From assembly GCA_028066335.1 (NCBI GenBank), contig JALCBQ010000004.1:1-54481 (forward strand): DNA of 54,481 bases, given 5' to 3'. Within the stretch, counting starts at the first letter, position 1. Each line of letters starts with the position of its first letter. Shown here piece after piece: positions 17,330 through 25,671 of the stretch. The position numbers and the translations under genes are program-made. Source of the stretch: Pirellulaceae bacterium (lineage in GTDB: Bacteria > Planctomycetota > Planctomycetia > Pirellulales > Pirellulaceae). Under the pieces are notes generated by a model, which was not told where the DNA came from, searched no databases, and worked only from the letters and a program-made list of their open reading frames with translations.

Positions 17330-18323
17330 GAAACTTGCCCAAGAATGTGGGGTGAGTTCCCGAACAATGTTCCGCGATTTAGCAACTTTAAAAGAGGCAG
17401 GTGTTCCCCTTTTTTGTGATCCAGAAACGGGGAATTATTGTGTACCAGGGACTTATTTCTTACCGCCGACAAACTTCACCACTGAGGAAGCTTTGGCGGT
17501 AATTGTTTTATGCCATGAACTTGGGGATCAAGAAAGCCTGCCCTTCTATGAGGCAGCGAGCGCGGCGGCTATCAAACTGGAAAATGTTCTTCCAAAACGT
17601 CTTCGGGATTATCTTAGACGGCTGACAGACCGTGTGCATATTCAGCTTGACACAACGAACCCCCTGAAGGGAAAAAAGCGGACTTACGCACATCTAATGC
17701 GAGCTGTTGGAGAGAGAAAGATGATTCGTATTTCCTACGACAGCTATACTGACAATCAAGTACTCCAGACAAAACTTGCTCCTTATTCGCTCCTTTTTAG
17801 TCGACGGAGCTGGTATGTCATTGGGCGATCTTCACTCCATCAAGAGGTTCGAACCTTCAACGTAGGTCGGATTCTCAATCTGGAAATAACCTCTGAGAAA
17901 TTTCAGCGAATCAAAGGCTTTACCGTTGAAAAATACCTTGGAAACGCATGGAGTATTATTAACGAAAAGCCTGTCTCCTCAATCGAAATTGAGTTTAGCC
18001 CATTGGTTGCCCGTAATGTTTCTGACGTCCTTTGGCATAAAACCCAAAAAATTATCGAAAGAAGAGACGGTTCAATCCTTTTCCAGGCTAAGGTTGCCGG
18101 CTTCAATGAAATTGTTTGGTGGATACTGGGGTATGGTGGCCATGCAAAAGTTCTCAAACCCAAGGCTCTACAGAATATGGTTGCCCAAGAGGCACAAAAA
18201 ATGGTTACACTCTATGGTTTCGACACCGAGCTAAAAACGAATCTTGAAAAAACATCAAAAAAAACTACCCCTAAAAGTCCTAAACGCTTATCAAAGGGCT
18301 CTTCGAAAAGTACCAAAGGGTAA
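17256..18323 (+). CDS. WYL-domain transcriptional regulator
   Basis: A 355-residue DNA-binding regulator. An N-terminal winged helix-turn-helix (HTH_11 type, about residues 1-60, with YTAKKLAQECGVSSRTMFRDL in two overlapping parts) is followed by a linker and a WYL ligand-sensing domain (about 140-220, with RMIRISYDSY-like and SWYVIGRSS strands), a C-terminal extension (WCX-like) and a Lys/Ser-rich tail. WYL regulators often sense nucleic-acid or nucleotide ligands in stress pathways; the target here is unknown. The ATG at 17256 is preferred because an AGAAGGGG site precedes it; an in-frame ATG at 17241 is an alternative. Either way the gene starts inside the last 74-89 bases of the TolC-like gene, in another frame, so the two are probably translated from one mRNA. 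Confidence 0.9.
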   Translation: MNLDRISRLVKLLGALQGGRGYTAKKLAQECGVSSRTMFRDLATLKEAGVPLFCDPETGNYCVPGTYFLPPTNFTTEEALAVIVLCHELGDQESLPFYEAASAAAIKLENVLPKRLRDYLRRLTDRVHIQLDTTNPLKGKKRTYAHLMRAVGERKMIRISYDSYTDNQVLQTKLAPYSLLFSRRSWYVIGRSSLHQEVRTFNVGRILNLEITSEKFQRIKGFTVEKYLGNAWSIINEKPVSSIEIEFSPLVARNVSDVLWHKTQKIIERRDGSILFQAKVAGFNEIVWWILGYGGHAKVLKPKALQNMVAQEAQKMVTLYGFDTELKTNLEKTSKKTTPKSPKRLSKGSSKSTKG

Positions 18324-18424
18324 GGTTGCAGATAAGAGAGGCTTTGCCATCCGTTTCAGGGGCTTTTTTTTCTTACCGTCTCCCTTAGAATATCTTGAAG
18401 AGGGGTTCTATTTTTGAGGTTGGT

Positions 18425-19045
18425 ATGTTTATTAGTTTTGATGGTATTGATGGTTCGGGTAAATCAACACAGCTTAGGCTCTTTTCCGATTGGCTAAAAG
18501 CGACGGGGAAAACCCCACTTCTTTGCCGAGACCCTGGATCGACACCTTTGGGTGAAAAAATACGCCATCTGTTGCTTGATACCAATGAGGCCTCAATAGG
18601 ACGACGTGCTGAAATGTTTTTATACATGGCGGCTCGCGCACAGATGGTCCATGAAATTATCCGACCAGCTCTTGAGGCGGGCAAAATAGTTGTCGTTGAC
18701 CGATTTTTGTTGGCAAATATTGCCTATCAAGGCTATGGCGGCTATCTTGACGTTAAAAAACTTTGGGATATTGGAAGATTTGCAACAGAAAGCACTTCTC
18801 CTGAATTGACGTTTGTCTTTGACCTCTCACCAGAAGTGGCTGCTGAGAGAATCTCACGGCCAAAAGATCGTATGGAGCAACAGGGGCTCTCTTTTTTTCA
18901 AAGAGTGAGTGAAGGGTACCGAATAGAGGCAAAAAAGCATCCCGGGAAGTTTTTTTTGATTCAGGCTGATCGTCCAGAAGAGGCAATAGCTGCTGAAATA
19001 CGGGAACTTTACCAGGAAAAAGAGAAGAGTATGGTACCCAAATGA
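18425..19045 (+). CDS. tmk: Thymidylate kinase
   Basis: Phosphorylates dTMP to dTDP with ATP for dTTP synthesis in the cytoplasm. The 206-residue protein shows the P-loop FDGIDGSGKST near the N-terminus, the DPGSTPLGEKIR motif, the VDRFLLANIAYQG substrate-binding segment and a short lid with basic residues (SRPKDRME). The ATG at 18425 is chosen because GAGG lies just upstream and the P-loop begins at the usual distance; the frame is open to 18395. The stop overlaps the holB start (ATGA), a translational-coupling arrangement common for tmk-holB. Confidence 0.96.
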   Translation: MFISFDGIDGSGKSTQLRLFSDWLKATGKTPLLCRDPGSTPLGEKIRHLLLDTNEASIGRRAEMFLYMAARAQMVHEIIRPALEAGKIVVVDRFLLANIAYQGYGGYLDVKKLWDIGRFATESTSPELTFVFDLSPEVAAERISRPKDRMEQQGLSFFQRVSEGYRIEAKKHPGKFFLIQADRPEEAIAAEIRELYQEKEKSMVPK

Positions 19046-20088
19046 TCTGGAATGAATTACTTGGCCATCAAGGAAACGTCGATTTTTTTCGAAGAGGTTT
19101 AGCAAACAATCGGCTTGCCAGTACTTACTTGTTTGTGGGGCCCTCTGGTGTTGGAAAAGGGCTCTTTGCCCGCCTATTAACACAGGCCTTGATATGTGAA
19201 GAAGTTGAGGGGCTCAACGCATGTGGTCAGTGCTCTTCTTGCCAGCAGGTTCATTCAGAGAGTCACCCTGATGTTCAGGTCATTCGCAAACCGGCTGAGA
19301 AGAGCTTTTTGCCAGTCGAGAAATTTATTGGTGACCGAGAACATCGAATGCGTGAAGGATTATGCCATTTTATCTCCTTAAAGCCATCTGGCCGCTACAA
19401 AGTGGGAATCATCGAGGACGCAGACTATTTAAATGCTGAAGGGGCAAACTCGCTGCTTAAAACGCTCGAAGAGCCCCCTGCTCAAGCCCTCTTAATTCTC
19501 TTAAGCAGTAGTGAACAGAAACAGCTTCCGACAATTCGCTCTCGCTGTCAAATAGTTCGCTTTGGCGAACTTAGAAAATCTGAGATTGAACAACTACTTT
19601 TAAAATACAAAAAAGCAGATCCTCAAACGGTAGCAAGGATTGCTTGTTATGGGAACGGAAGTATGGCGCGTGCCGAGCAACTTTTAGATGAAGAAGTGTT
19701 AGAGTTTTATGAAGAATTTTGGAAATTGCTTGAAAAAGTGGGAGGGAACCGGGACTCAACTATTAAGCTGGTAGGTCATTTCTGTGAGCAGGCTGGCAAA
19801 GAGTCGAGCCGGCGCCGAGAACGTATGATCATGGTTTGCGATTTTGCCGCCGAGCATTTTCGAATGCGTTTAACACGGCTCGTTGAGAGAGGGCATTCAA
19901 GTCGGGAATTGTTAGAAGAGTACCAAGACCGACTTCTAGCCTGCATAGAGAGGACATTTGAGGTAATCGACCAAGTGCATGCAAATATCAATCAGTCAAC
20001 TTTACTCGAATGTTGGATTGATGAGCTAATTTTGCTCCTTTCTGGTCTACCCTTGCCTCCATCACTTGTTTTACCGACGATTGAGTGA
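19042..20088 (+). CDS. holB: DNA polymerase III delta' subunit
   Basis: The delta' subunit of the clamp loader that places the sliding clamp on DNA. The 348-residue protein has an AAA+ domain with a Walker A-like GPSGVGKGLFARLL, a zinc-binding Cys set (CEEVEGLNACGQCSSC, about residues 53-68), the LLKTLEEPP motif and the sensor-like RSRCQ. The C-terminal collar helices are less conserved, as usual. The start overlaps the end of tmk by four bases, so the two are expected to be translated as a pair. A weak hairpin with a downstream T-run lies at its stop. Confidence 0.93.
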   Translation: MIWNELLGHQGNVDFFRRGLANNRLASTYLFVGPSGVGKGLFARLLTQALICEEVEGLNACGQCSSCQQVHSESHPDVQVIRKPAEKSFLPVEKFIGDREHRMREGLCHFISLKPSGRYKVGIIEDADYLNAEGANSLLKTLEEPPAQALLILLSSSEQKQLPTIRSRCQIVRFGELRKSEIEQLLLKYKKADPQTVARIACYGNGSMARAEQLLDEEVLEFYEEFWKLLEKVGGNRDSTIKLVGHFCEQAGKESSRRRERMIMVCDFAAEHFRMRLTRLVERGHSSRELLEEYQDRLLACIERTFEVIDQVHANINQSTLLECWIDELILLLSGLPLPPSLVLPTIE

Positions 20089-20117
20089 ACCTTTGGTCAC
20101 TGACACTCTCTTTTTAT
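20084..20117 (+). terminator. Weak terminator candidate after holB
   Basis: AGTGAACC (20084-20091) can pair with GGTCACT (20095-20101) with one bulged A, and a T-run comes about ten bases later. The gap between stem and T-run makes this only a candidate. Confidence 0.35.
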
Positions 20118-20234
20118 TGGCTTTTGGGGTAGGAGAGACCAAGAAGGCCGCCGTTCTAGGCGAGAGATATAGGGCTGTGGACAAGAATCTTTCCTCAAAA
20201 ACTGAAAATTGTTAAAATAGGGAAAGAAAAAAGG

Positions 20235-20395
20235 TTGACTTCATTTATGTTGTGTAAATAATAAGTCGACGACCAATCACGAGCTATTTTTTTAAAAGAA
20301 GCGAGCGATTTCTCCCCTTTTTATGAATATTTCAAGGGGACTGGTCGTATATAAAGCATAAATACTGTAGTTTTCTACAGATACTTTTAATTTGT
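20235..20395 (+). ncRNA. Possible structured small RNA
   Basis: Part of an 850-base stretch without a convincing gene. Several stems nest. GACTT-c-ATTTA (20237-20247) pairs with TAAAT-AAGTC (20255-20259 and 20263-20267). ACGACCA (20269-20275) pairs with TGGTCGT (20342-20348) and encloses TCCCCTT (20313-20319) paired with AAGGGGA (20334-20340). CTGTAG (20365-20370) pairs with CTACAG (20375-20380) around TTTT, followed by a T-rich run. TTGACT at 20235-20240 could be a -35 element. I do not recognise a known RNA family; signs of SRP RNA, tmRNA and RNase P RNA were looked for and not seen. Strand and ends are inferred. Confidence 0.35.
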
Positions 20396-20935
20396 GTGAG
20401 TTTTTTTAGTCCACCTTTTGCTAAGTAACGGTAGAACTTTGTGAGATGCAACTGGCGTTGTGTTTTTATCGCCTTCTGTGTATACAAGGTTCTCTTTCCG
20501 CTGTGTAGGAGGGGGGAATGATGCGATAGTGGTTAATCGCCATTTTTCGCCAGTACAAATTTTTGGGGCGGCTCTAACGTCGAAATATCTTTCGTCTGTT
20601 TTCGCAGTAAGCGAACGGTGGGCCATCCTGAGCTTGGATACTGATTTTATTTTCCCCGTAAATCGCTTAGTTACTCAAAATCTGCTAAAGATAAAAGGCT
20701 AGGAATCGAAGAGAAGCAGAAGTGCAGAGATGGTTGAGTGGCGAATGTCAAAAGCCTGTACACATAAAGCAGTATGTTCCACATGAAGATGGCAACTGCA
20801 ATGGGTAGGTGATGCTTGGGCGATTTTGCAAGTGTGTCGCAAGGTTCTGTTGAAAGCGACAGGAAGGCCAAAAGGCAGTGTGAAAGGTTAGGGCTATTTG
20901 TGTATAGTCAATTTTGAAGAATATTGGAGATAACG
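20396..20935. other. Gene-poor stretch upstream of small unknown gene
   Basis: 540 bases with only short overlapping open frames on both strands (for example 20460-20702 plus and 20387-20626 minus), none with a ribosome site or a protein-like composition. The stretch around 20725-20745 resembles a serine-tRNA D-arm at first sight, but no acceptor or T-arm follows. Its content is unknown. Confidence 0.3.
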
Positions 20936-21160
20936 ATGGAAAGAGTGCAGAACGTATTTGAAGCGATTATCAAATTTGGGCATGATGAAGATTTTAGTCC
21001 TCAAAGTTCTGATGAGTTCAAGGGGACAACTGCCCCTGCTGGTTCAAAGGCTAAAATTGAAGAGCTTCGCCGACGTGTTGAATTAGGATTGCCTTTGTGG
21101 CACGGTGAAGACCGTATGGACTATACTGCTCAGTTGAAATCAATTCGGCCTGAGTGCTAG
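20936..21160 (+). CDS. Small hypothetical protein next to csrA (74 aa)
   Basis: A 74-residue soluble protein with no known domain that I can name. The N-terminus (ERVQNVFEAI) is helical, a Ser/Thr/Pro linker follows, and the C-terminal half contains AKIEELRRRVELGLPLWHGEDR, read in overlapping parts, then YTAQLKSIRP. The LPLWH-x-x-DR string recalls small planctomycete proteins, from memory. The start is ATG 20936 with a GGAG ribosome site; an in-frame TTG at 20924 is less likely. Convergent with csrA and separated from it by a bidirectional terminator. A link to CsrA, for example as a small antagonist, is only a guess from position. Confidence 0.65.
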   Translation: MERVQNVFEAIIKFGHDEDFSPQSSDEFKGTTAPAGSKAKIEELRRRVELGLPLWHGEDRMDYTAQLKSIRPEC

Positions 21161-21222
21161 TCTAGAGGGCCTCTCTTGGAGCAATCTTATCGGTGGCTAG
21201 TCAGTTGCCCATTAAACTGGAA

Positions 21223-21264
21223 AATAATAAAAAAACCCGAGTAAACTCGGGTTTTTTTATTATT
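21223..21264. terminator. Bidirectional intrinsic terminator
   Basis: Perfect inverted repeat with 19-bp arms (21223-21241 and 21246-21264) and a four-base loop TAAA. The GC core CCCGAG/CTCGGG is flanked by seven A on one side and seven T on the other, so it should stop transcription from the small plus-strand gene and from csrA on the minus strand. Confidence 0.93.
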
Positions 21265-21319
21265 GTTAAAACGTAACCTTTTCAAACGAGTCAGAGCAGT
21301 AACTGAGACGAGGCCATGT

Positions 21320-21511
21320 CTACGAAGCAAGAGGTAAAGGTAGCGGGACAGACTTTTCTTCGTGAGGTTTGAGCTCATCTCGTAAAATAAGGACATTCTT
21401 CGGGGCTTCAATACCTAGCCGAACCTTGTCACCAGAAATTTGGATTATGGTTAAAGTGACATCGTCACCTAGTTTAATACGTTCAGTTTCTTTCCTAGAA
21501 AGAACAAGCAT
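21320..21511 (-). CDS. csrA: Carbon storage regulator CsrA
   Basis: A small RNA-binding homodimer that controls translation by covering GGA motifs in mRNA leaders, typically of flagellar and carbon-metabolism genes. The 63-residue protein starts MLVLSRKETERIKLG and contains VRLGIEAPKNVLILRDEL; the conserved Arg of the RNA-binding surface is present in the last strand. A Pro/Leu tail ends it. The ATG at 21511 follows a strong GGAGG site; the frame is open to 21562 but the extra residues are not csrA-like. The ribosome site reads ACACGGAGGT, which itself looks like a CsrA target, so autoregulation is possible. Confidence 0.95.
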   Translation of the reverse strand: MLVLSRKETERIKLGDDVTLTIIQISGDKVRLGIEAPKNVLILRDELKPHEEKSVPLPLPLAS

Positions 21512-21641
21512 GAGAACCTCCGTGTTTAATGTTGTAAAGTTTATGAGTAGAACAAGTAACAACGATCCATGTCGTTAATTGCAGGGTAAATAATAAGTAA
21601 CAATAGGTATTTGTTTCAGTTGTTATTGATTCCCCCAATGG

Positions 21642-21932
21642 TTATGCGTTTTCAAGTGATGGCGCTCCCACGAGAACCGACTTGAGTTCTCTTTCTCCGG
21701 TGGAACCATAGAATAGTATGGTGTTTCTCTCGGTTTCCCATATCGCATTTAGTCGGACTGAGCGCGGTCCGTGCATACAAAAATAAATGCCGCATGGTGT
21801 TCCCGAACGGGTTAAGATGCTCTCGACAACAGGAAAAGCACCTAATTCAAAATCATTCAATTCACAAAGCATTTGATAGACATAGTTTTTTAGATCTTTA
21901 AGGTTTCGGAATGAGGATCCTTGATGAACCAT
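21642..21932 (-). CDS. Small hypothetical protein upstream of csrA (96 aa)
   Basis: A 96-residue soluble protein without a function I can assign. It has a compact alpha/beta look: an N-terminal helix (FRNLKDLKNYVYQML), a middle with GAFPVVESILTRSGTPCG, and a strand pair ending in RLNAIWETERNTILFYGSTGE. The string HGPRSVRLNAIWE looks highly conserved in planctomycete proteins as I remember them. ATG at 21932 with a GGAG ten bases upstream. It lies 130 bases upstream of csrA on the same strand and may be in one operon. It could act in the same regulatory pathway; that is inference from position alone. Confidence 0.75.
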   Translation of the reverse strand: MVHQGSSFRNLKDLKNYVYQMLCELNDFELGAFPVVESILTRSGTPCGIYFCMHGPRSVRLNAIWETERNTILFYGSTGERELKSVLVGAPSLENA

Positions 21933-22148
21933 TTAAAGAGCACTCCTTGCTATTGGTGGCCTAGGTAAACTTGAAAGTCTGCGTAAACAAGCAATAACTT
22001 AGTAATGGAGAGTATCGGAAGTCTAGGCTAAATGCTTAAGCTGTAAATATTGTTAAGTATAAGAAAAATGAAAAGCTTTTGCGGTGCGCGCAAATTTGCA
22101 ACAAAGGGCAAAGCTTTTTAAGAAAATTCTTTAAAAGAGACAACAAAA
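21933..22148. other. Intergenic region with AAAAGCTTT inverted repeat
   Basis: 216 bases between two minus-strand genes. AAAAGCTTTTGC at 22071-22082 can pair with GCAAAGCTTTT at 22108-22118, leaving one base bulged. On the minus strand the second arm is followed by TCATTTTTCTT, so it may be a terminator for the gene ending at 22149, but the T-run is broken. Confidence 0.4.
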
Positions 22149-22898
22149 TTATTTTTGTTGTAAATATTCTGAAAGTTTCATTTCTCTAAACGAGGCGGCA
22201 TAATTGTTTGCCGAAGAGATCCTCTTAGAATCGGTCGAAAGAATTTTATAGTCGACTAGATGTGTGCTACGTACAATCTGCTTTTGGTTATTTGGTAGTA
22301 TTTCTACACGTTGGATCTGTTTTGGAAATAACCCTTCTGCCGCTAATTGATCATTGAGCTGGTATCTTGCAAAAGGGGCAATTTGGAACTGAACTGCATT
22401 AATGCGAGTATGCCAGTCTGAGAACTGTCGGTATTTTTCAGCGAGTTCCTCAGAAAGAGGGCGAATGCCCGAAATTTCATAGGTTAAGCTTGGGTTGCTT
22501 AGAGTTATTTCAGTAGCCGTTTTTTTTTCAACCGATAGTCTGGTCGGACTGTTCCAATCGGATCTTTCGACTTTACTCGACATGTGGGTGCGAATACTTG
22601 CCATTGAGTTTTCCAGATATTTTGTCGAAACGGTCGATTTGATCTTCTTTTCTACGTTAACCAATATCAAACGAGATTCTTTCAGATCCAATATGGTCAC
22701 TTCGGCCGTTTCCGATTGCCGAAAATTATAAAAAAGACCATCTTTGTAAAGCAAAAGGTGTCGTGCGACCGGATTTTTTGCGCTCCCTTGAAATACTTCA
22801 GTCTCCATTCGGAAATCTTGTTGCCCCCAAAGGGACAACGGCATGACAGGGAGAAGAAATAGAGCTACGAGTAGTCGAAGTATCATTGGGATTTTCAT
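22149..22898 (-). CDS. Exported hypothetical protein (249 aa)
   Basis: A secreted protein I do not recognise. The N-terminus is a clear signal peptide (Lys, then a hydrophobic run, with a likely cut after SLWGQ, about residue 26). The mature part starts with beta-strand-rich sequence (RMETEVFQGS and KDGLFYNF) and continues into a charged helical half with ITLSNPSLTYEIS. No catalytic motif or Cys is present in the mature part. The pattern of a short periplasmic beta protein with YKDGLFYNF-type strands is often seen in planctomycete unknowns, from memory. It is a single gene; a possible weak terminator follows. The start at 22898 fits the signal peptide exactly. Confidence 0.75.
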   Translation of the reverse strand: MKIPMILRLLVALFLLPVMPLSLWGQQDFRMETEVFQGSAKNPVARHLLLYKDGLFYNFRQSETAEVTILDLKESRLILVNVEKKIKSTVSTKYLENSMASIRTHMSSKVERSDWNSPTRLSVEKKTATEITLSNPSLTYEISGIRPLSEELAEKYRQFSDWHTRINAVQFQIAPFARYQLNDQLAAEGLFPKQIQRVEILPNNQKQIVRSTHLVDYKILSTDSKRISSANNYAASFREMKLSEYLQQK

Positions 22899-23215
22899 GT
22901 AAAAAGAGAGCGAAAGAAGTTTTCAGACCTCAGGTTTACATAATTGCCCTTTTTTGTCTAGATGAATTTCTTGTCCTACGGAGTACGGTAAAGGAGAGTA
23001 CTCCAGATTTAGATCCAATATCTTTTATGTCGGATCTCCAAGAAAGGGAGTTAATCACTTTTGCTTGGGGAACATGCTTGTTTCACTCTACGCTTTAAGG
23101 GGAAGGCTTGAAAAAGAGCATTTTTGGCATTAGGTATGTTATTCACAGAAGGAGCAATTAGAATGTAACACGACTCATGGAGCTCACTTCTTTCTTAAAA
23201 TAGAGTAGAAAAAAT
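22899..23215. other. Divergent intergenic region
   Basis: 317 bases between the exported unknown (minus) and the sugar dehydrogenase (plus). A short open frame at 22886-23098 has no supporting ribosome site. A TTGAAA near 23108 with weak -10-like strings downstream could drive the dehydrogenase, but no pair is good enough to call. Confidence 0.3.
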
Positions 23216-24535
23216 ATGGATCGGCAGTTATCGGAAAATCTTAAGAATAAAACAGCAAAAATCGGGGTTATTGGCCTTGGGTATGTTGGCCTTCCCCTCA
23301 TTCAAGCATTTATTCGGGCCGGTTATTCAACAGTCGGCTTTGATGTTGATCAATCCAAGGTCAATCAACTTCTTTCAGGAGAAAGTTATATTGGCCATAT
23401 TCAAGCCGATTGGATTAAAAAATATACAGCCGAAGGACGTTTTGTACCGACGACTGACATGAACAAACTGGCCGAGGTAGAGGTCATTCTTATCTGCGTT
23501 CCTACTCCTCTTGGTGAGGGGCGCACCCCCGACCTCTCTTATGTTGAACAGACGACCCGCGAGATTGCACAACGTCTTAAGCCGGGTCAATTGATAGTTC
23601 TTGAAAGCACGACCTACCCAGGTACGACGCGCGATGTCATGTTGCCTATTCTGTCTACAACGGGACTAAAGGCTGAAGAAGATTTCTTCCTTGCTTACAG
23701 CCCAGAACGGGAAGACCCAGGAAACCCCGATTTTTCAGCGAGCCGTATCCCCAAGGTCGTTGGTGGTCTCGGAAAAAAAAGTAGTGCTCTAGCCGTTGAA
23801 CTCTATTCTGCAGCAGTTGTCGAAGTTGTTCCCGTTTCGACTTGCGAAGTTGCAGAGGCGTGCAAAATTTTGGAGAATACTTATCGTTCAATTAACATCG
23901 CTATGGTGAATGAGCTCAAAATCCTTTTCGATAAATTAAACATCGACATTTGGGAGGTTATTGACGCCGCCAAGACAAAACCATTTGGCTTTGCCCCCTT
24001 TTACCCCGGTCCGGGGCTCGGAGGCCATTGTATACCAATCGACCCCTTTTACTTGTCATGGGTCGCCCGCAATCACGAAATGTCAACGCGGTTTATCGAG
24101 CTTGCAGGAGAAATTAACACCTCAATGCCACAGTACGTTGTTGAACGACTTGGTGAAGCGTTGAACCAACATGAAAAGCCGATCAAAGGTAGCAAAATTG
24201 CCATTTTGGGTGTCGCCTACAAAAAGGATGTCGATGATCCACGCGAGAGCCCTTCATTCAAATTGCTTGAGCTACTTGCAGCACGTGGTGCTGTTATTAC
24301 TTATAATGATCCCTATATTCCTGTTCTTCCGAAAATGCGTAGCTTCTGCGTTCCAGAACTCGGTAGCAAAGAGTTAACAGAAGAATATTTGCAAAATCAA
24401 GATTGTGTTCTCATTGCGACCGATCATTCCTGTTATGATTATCCGTTCATTGTTGAGCACTCTGACTTGGTTGTCGACACTCGAAATGCTACAGTAGAGG
24501 TTACGGTCGATCGAGAGAAAATTATTAAGGCCTAA
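23216..24535 (+). CDS. Nucleotide-sugar dehydrogenase (WbpA-like)
   Basis: An NAD-dependent enzyme that oxidises C6 of a UDP-sugar to the uronic acid in the cytoplasm. The 439-residue protein has an N-terminal Rossmann domain (KIGVIGLGYVGLPL, about 15-28), the VPTPL and LESTTYPGTT loops, SPEREDPGN, a central helix KILENTYRSINIA and the catalytic Cys272 in GPGLGGHCIPIDP, then a C-terminal UDP-binding domain. These signatures match the WbpA/WecC/TviB branch (UDP-GlcNAc or ManNAc 6-dehydrogenase) better than the classical UDP-glucose dehydrogenase branch. The neighbour downstream is a UDP-glucuronate decarboxylase, which argues for UDP-glucose as a possible substrate. The two genes are 65 bases apart and probably co-transcribed. 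Confidence 0.9.
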   Translation: MDRQLSENLKNKTAKIGVIGLGYVGLPLIQAFIRAGYSTVGFDVDQSKVNQLLSGESYIGHIQADWIKKYTAEGRFVPTTDMNKLAEVEVILICVPTPLGEGRTPDLSYVEQTTREIAQRLKPGQLIVLESTTYPGTTRDVMLPILSTTGLKAEEDFFLAYSPEREDPGNPDFSASRIPKVVGGLGKKSSALAVELYSAAVVEVVPVSTCEVAEACKILENTYRSINIAMVNELKILFDKLNIDIWEVIDAAKTKPFGFAPFYPGPGLGGHCIPIDPFYLSWVARNHEMSTRFIELAGEINTSMPQYVVERLGEALNQHEKPIKGSKIAILGVAYKKDVDDPRESPSFKLLELLAARGAVITYNDPYIPVLPKMRSFCVPELGSKELTEEYLQNQDCVLIATDHSCYDYPFIVEHSDLVVDTRNATVEVTVDREKIIKA

Positions 24536-24600
24536 AGAGTTGTTCGATCCTGCAATTGTTTCAATAAGCAGACACTCTCTATTTTCGCAGGGAAAAAATA

Positions 24601-25578
24601 TTGACAGTGGTTAAAAGAATTTTGGTAACAGGTGGAGCTGGTTTTTTAGGGGCACGACTTTGTGAAAAGCTTGTCGAACAGGGGCATGATGTTATTTGTC
24701 TTGATAACTTATTCACCAGCCAAAAACTAAATATTAACCACCTTCTACCTTGTGAAAATTTTGAATTTATCCGACATGATATTACATTGCCTATATGGCT
24801 TGAAGTTGATGAAATATACAATCTTGCCTGTCCCGCCGCTCCAGGTCATTATCAATATAATCCAATTAAGACTTTAAAAACATCAGTCCTTGGAGCAATT
24901 AACACCCTCGGTTTGGCAAAACGATGTCGTGCTAAGATATTGCAAGCCTCAACAAGCGAGGTTTATGGCGACCCCAAAGAGCATCCACAAAAGGAGTCAT
25001 ACTGGGGTAATGTGAATCCAATCGGGCCAAGGGCCTGCTACGACGAAGGGAAAAGGGCAGCAGAGACTCTCTTTACCGAGTACCAACGAAACCACCATGT
25101 TGACGTTAGGATTGCACGAATTTTCAATACCTATGGCCCGACAATGCACCCTTTTGATGGGCGAGTTGTCTCTAACTTTATCCGACAAGCACTTGCTGGA
25201 GAACCTTTGACTCTCTTTGGCAAAGGAACTCAAACACGGTCTTTCTGCTACCGAGATGACCTCATTGAGGGGCTAGTTCGTTTAATGGACCATCCTGAGG
25301 AGTGTTCGTCCCCTGTTAATCTTGGAAATGACCAAGAAACAACTGTTGCCCAACTGGCCGACCTTATCCTCGAAGTGACGGATTCTTCTTCTAAAGTTAG
25401 GCATGAGCCGCTGCCAGCCGATGATCCGATTTGTAGGCGACCTGACATTTCCAAGGCTAAACAGTTGCTGTTGTGGGAGCCGACGACACCACTACGCGAG
25501 GGAATCCTTCAGACAATTGACTGGTTTAAGACAATCGATCAAAACCAGTACCACCCTCCAACACCTAATTATTGGTAA
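24601..25578 (+). CDS. UDP-glucuronate decarboxylase (UDP-xylose synthase)
   Basis: A short-chain dehydrogenase/reductase-type enzyme that converts UDP-glucuronate to UDP-xylose using bound NAD. The 325-residue protein has the GGAGFLG NAD-binding motif (about 11-17), SEVYGDP with the active Ser/Thr region (119-124), and YDEGK with catalytic Tyr147 and Lys151. It also has the [11 protein letters not shown] segment and VSNFIRQAL further on, all typical of UXS proteins. The start is a TTG at 24601 behind an AGGG site; a GTG at 24607 is an alternative. Downstream of the sugar dehydrogenase, it likely supplies xylose-type residues for surface polysaccharide; no glycosyltransferase lies nearby. Confidence 0.92.
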   Translation: MTVVKRILVTGGAGFLGARLCEKLVEQGHDVICLDNLFTSQKLNINHLLPCENFEFIRHDITLPIWLEVDEIYNLACPAAPGHYQYNPIKTLKTSVLGAINTLGLAKRCRAKILQASTSEVYGDPKEHPQKESYWGNVNPIGPRACYDEGKRAAETLFTEYQRNHHVDVRIARIFNTYGPTMHPFDGRVVSNFIRQALAGEPLTLFGKGTQTRSFCYRDDLIEGLVRLMDHPEECSSPVNLGNDQETTVAQLADLILEVTDSSSKVRHEPLPADDPICRRPDISKAKQLLLWEPTTPLREGILQTIDWFKTIDQNQYHPPTPNYW

Positions 25579-25626
25579 CCAGCTTCCATTTTATATCAAG
25601 GTTTGGTCGATTCTTTGAGGAACTCG

Positions 25627-25656
25627 CCAAAGGCCAGCGGAGGCCGTTGGTTTAAT
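25627..25656 (+). terminator. Weak terminator candidate after UXS gene
   Basis: CCAA-A-GGCC (25627-25635) pairs with GGCC-G-TTGG (25642-25650), eight pairs with one mismatch, then TTTAATCC. The T-run is short. It lies between convergent genes. Confidence 0.35.
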
Positions 25657-25671
25657 CCAATAATTCTTAGG

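Noticed and set aside
20725-20810. tRNA-Ser-like D-arm string
   Set aside because: No acceptor stem, anticodon arm or T-arm could be paired around it.
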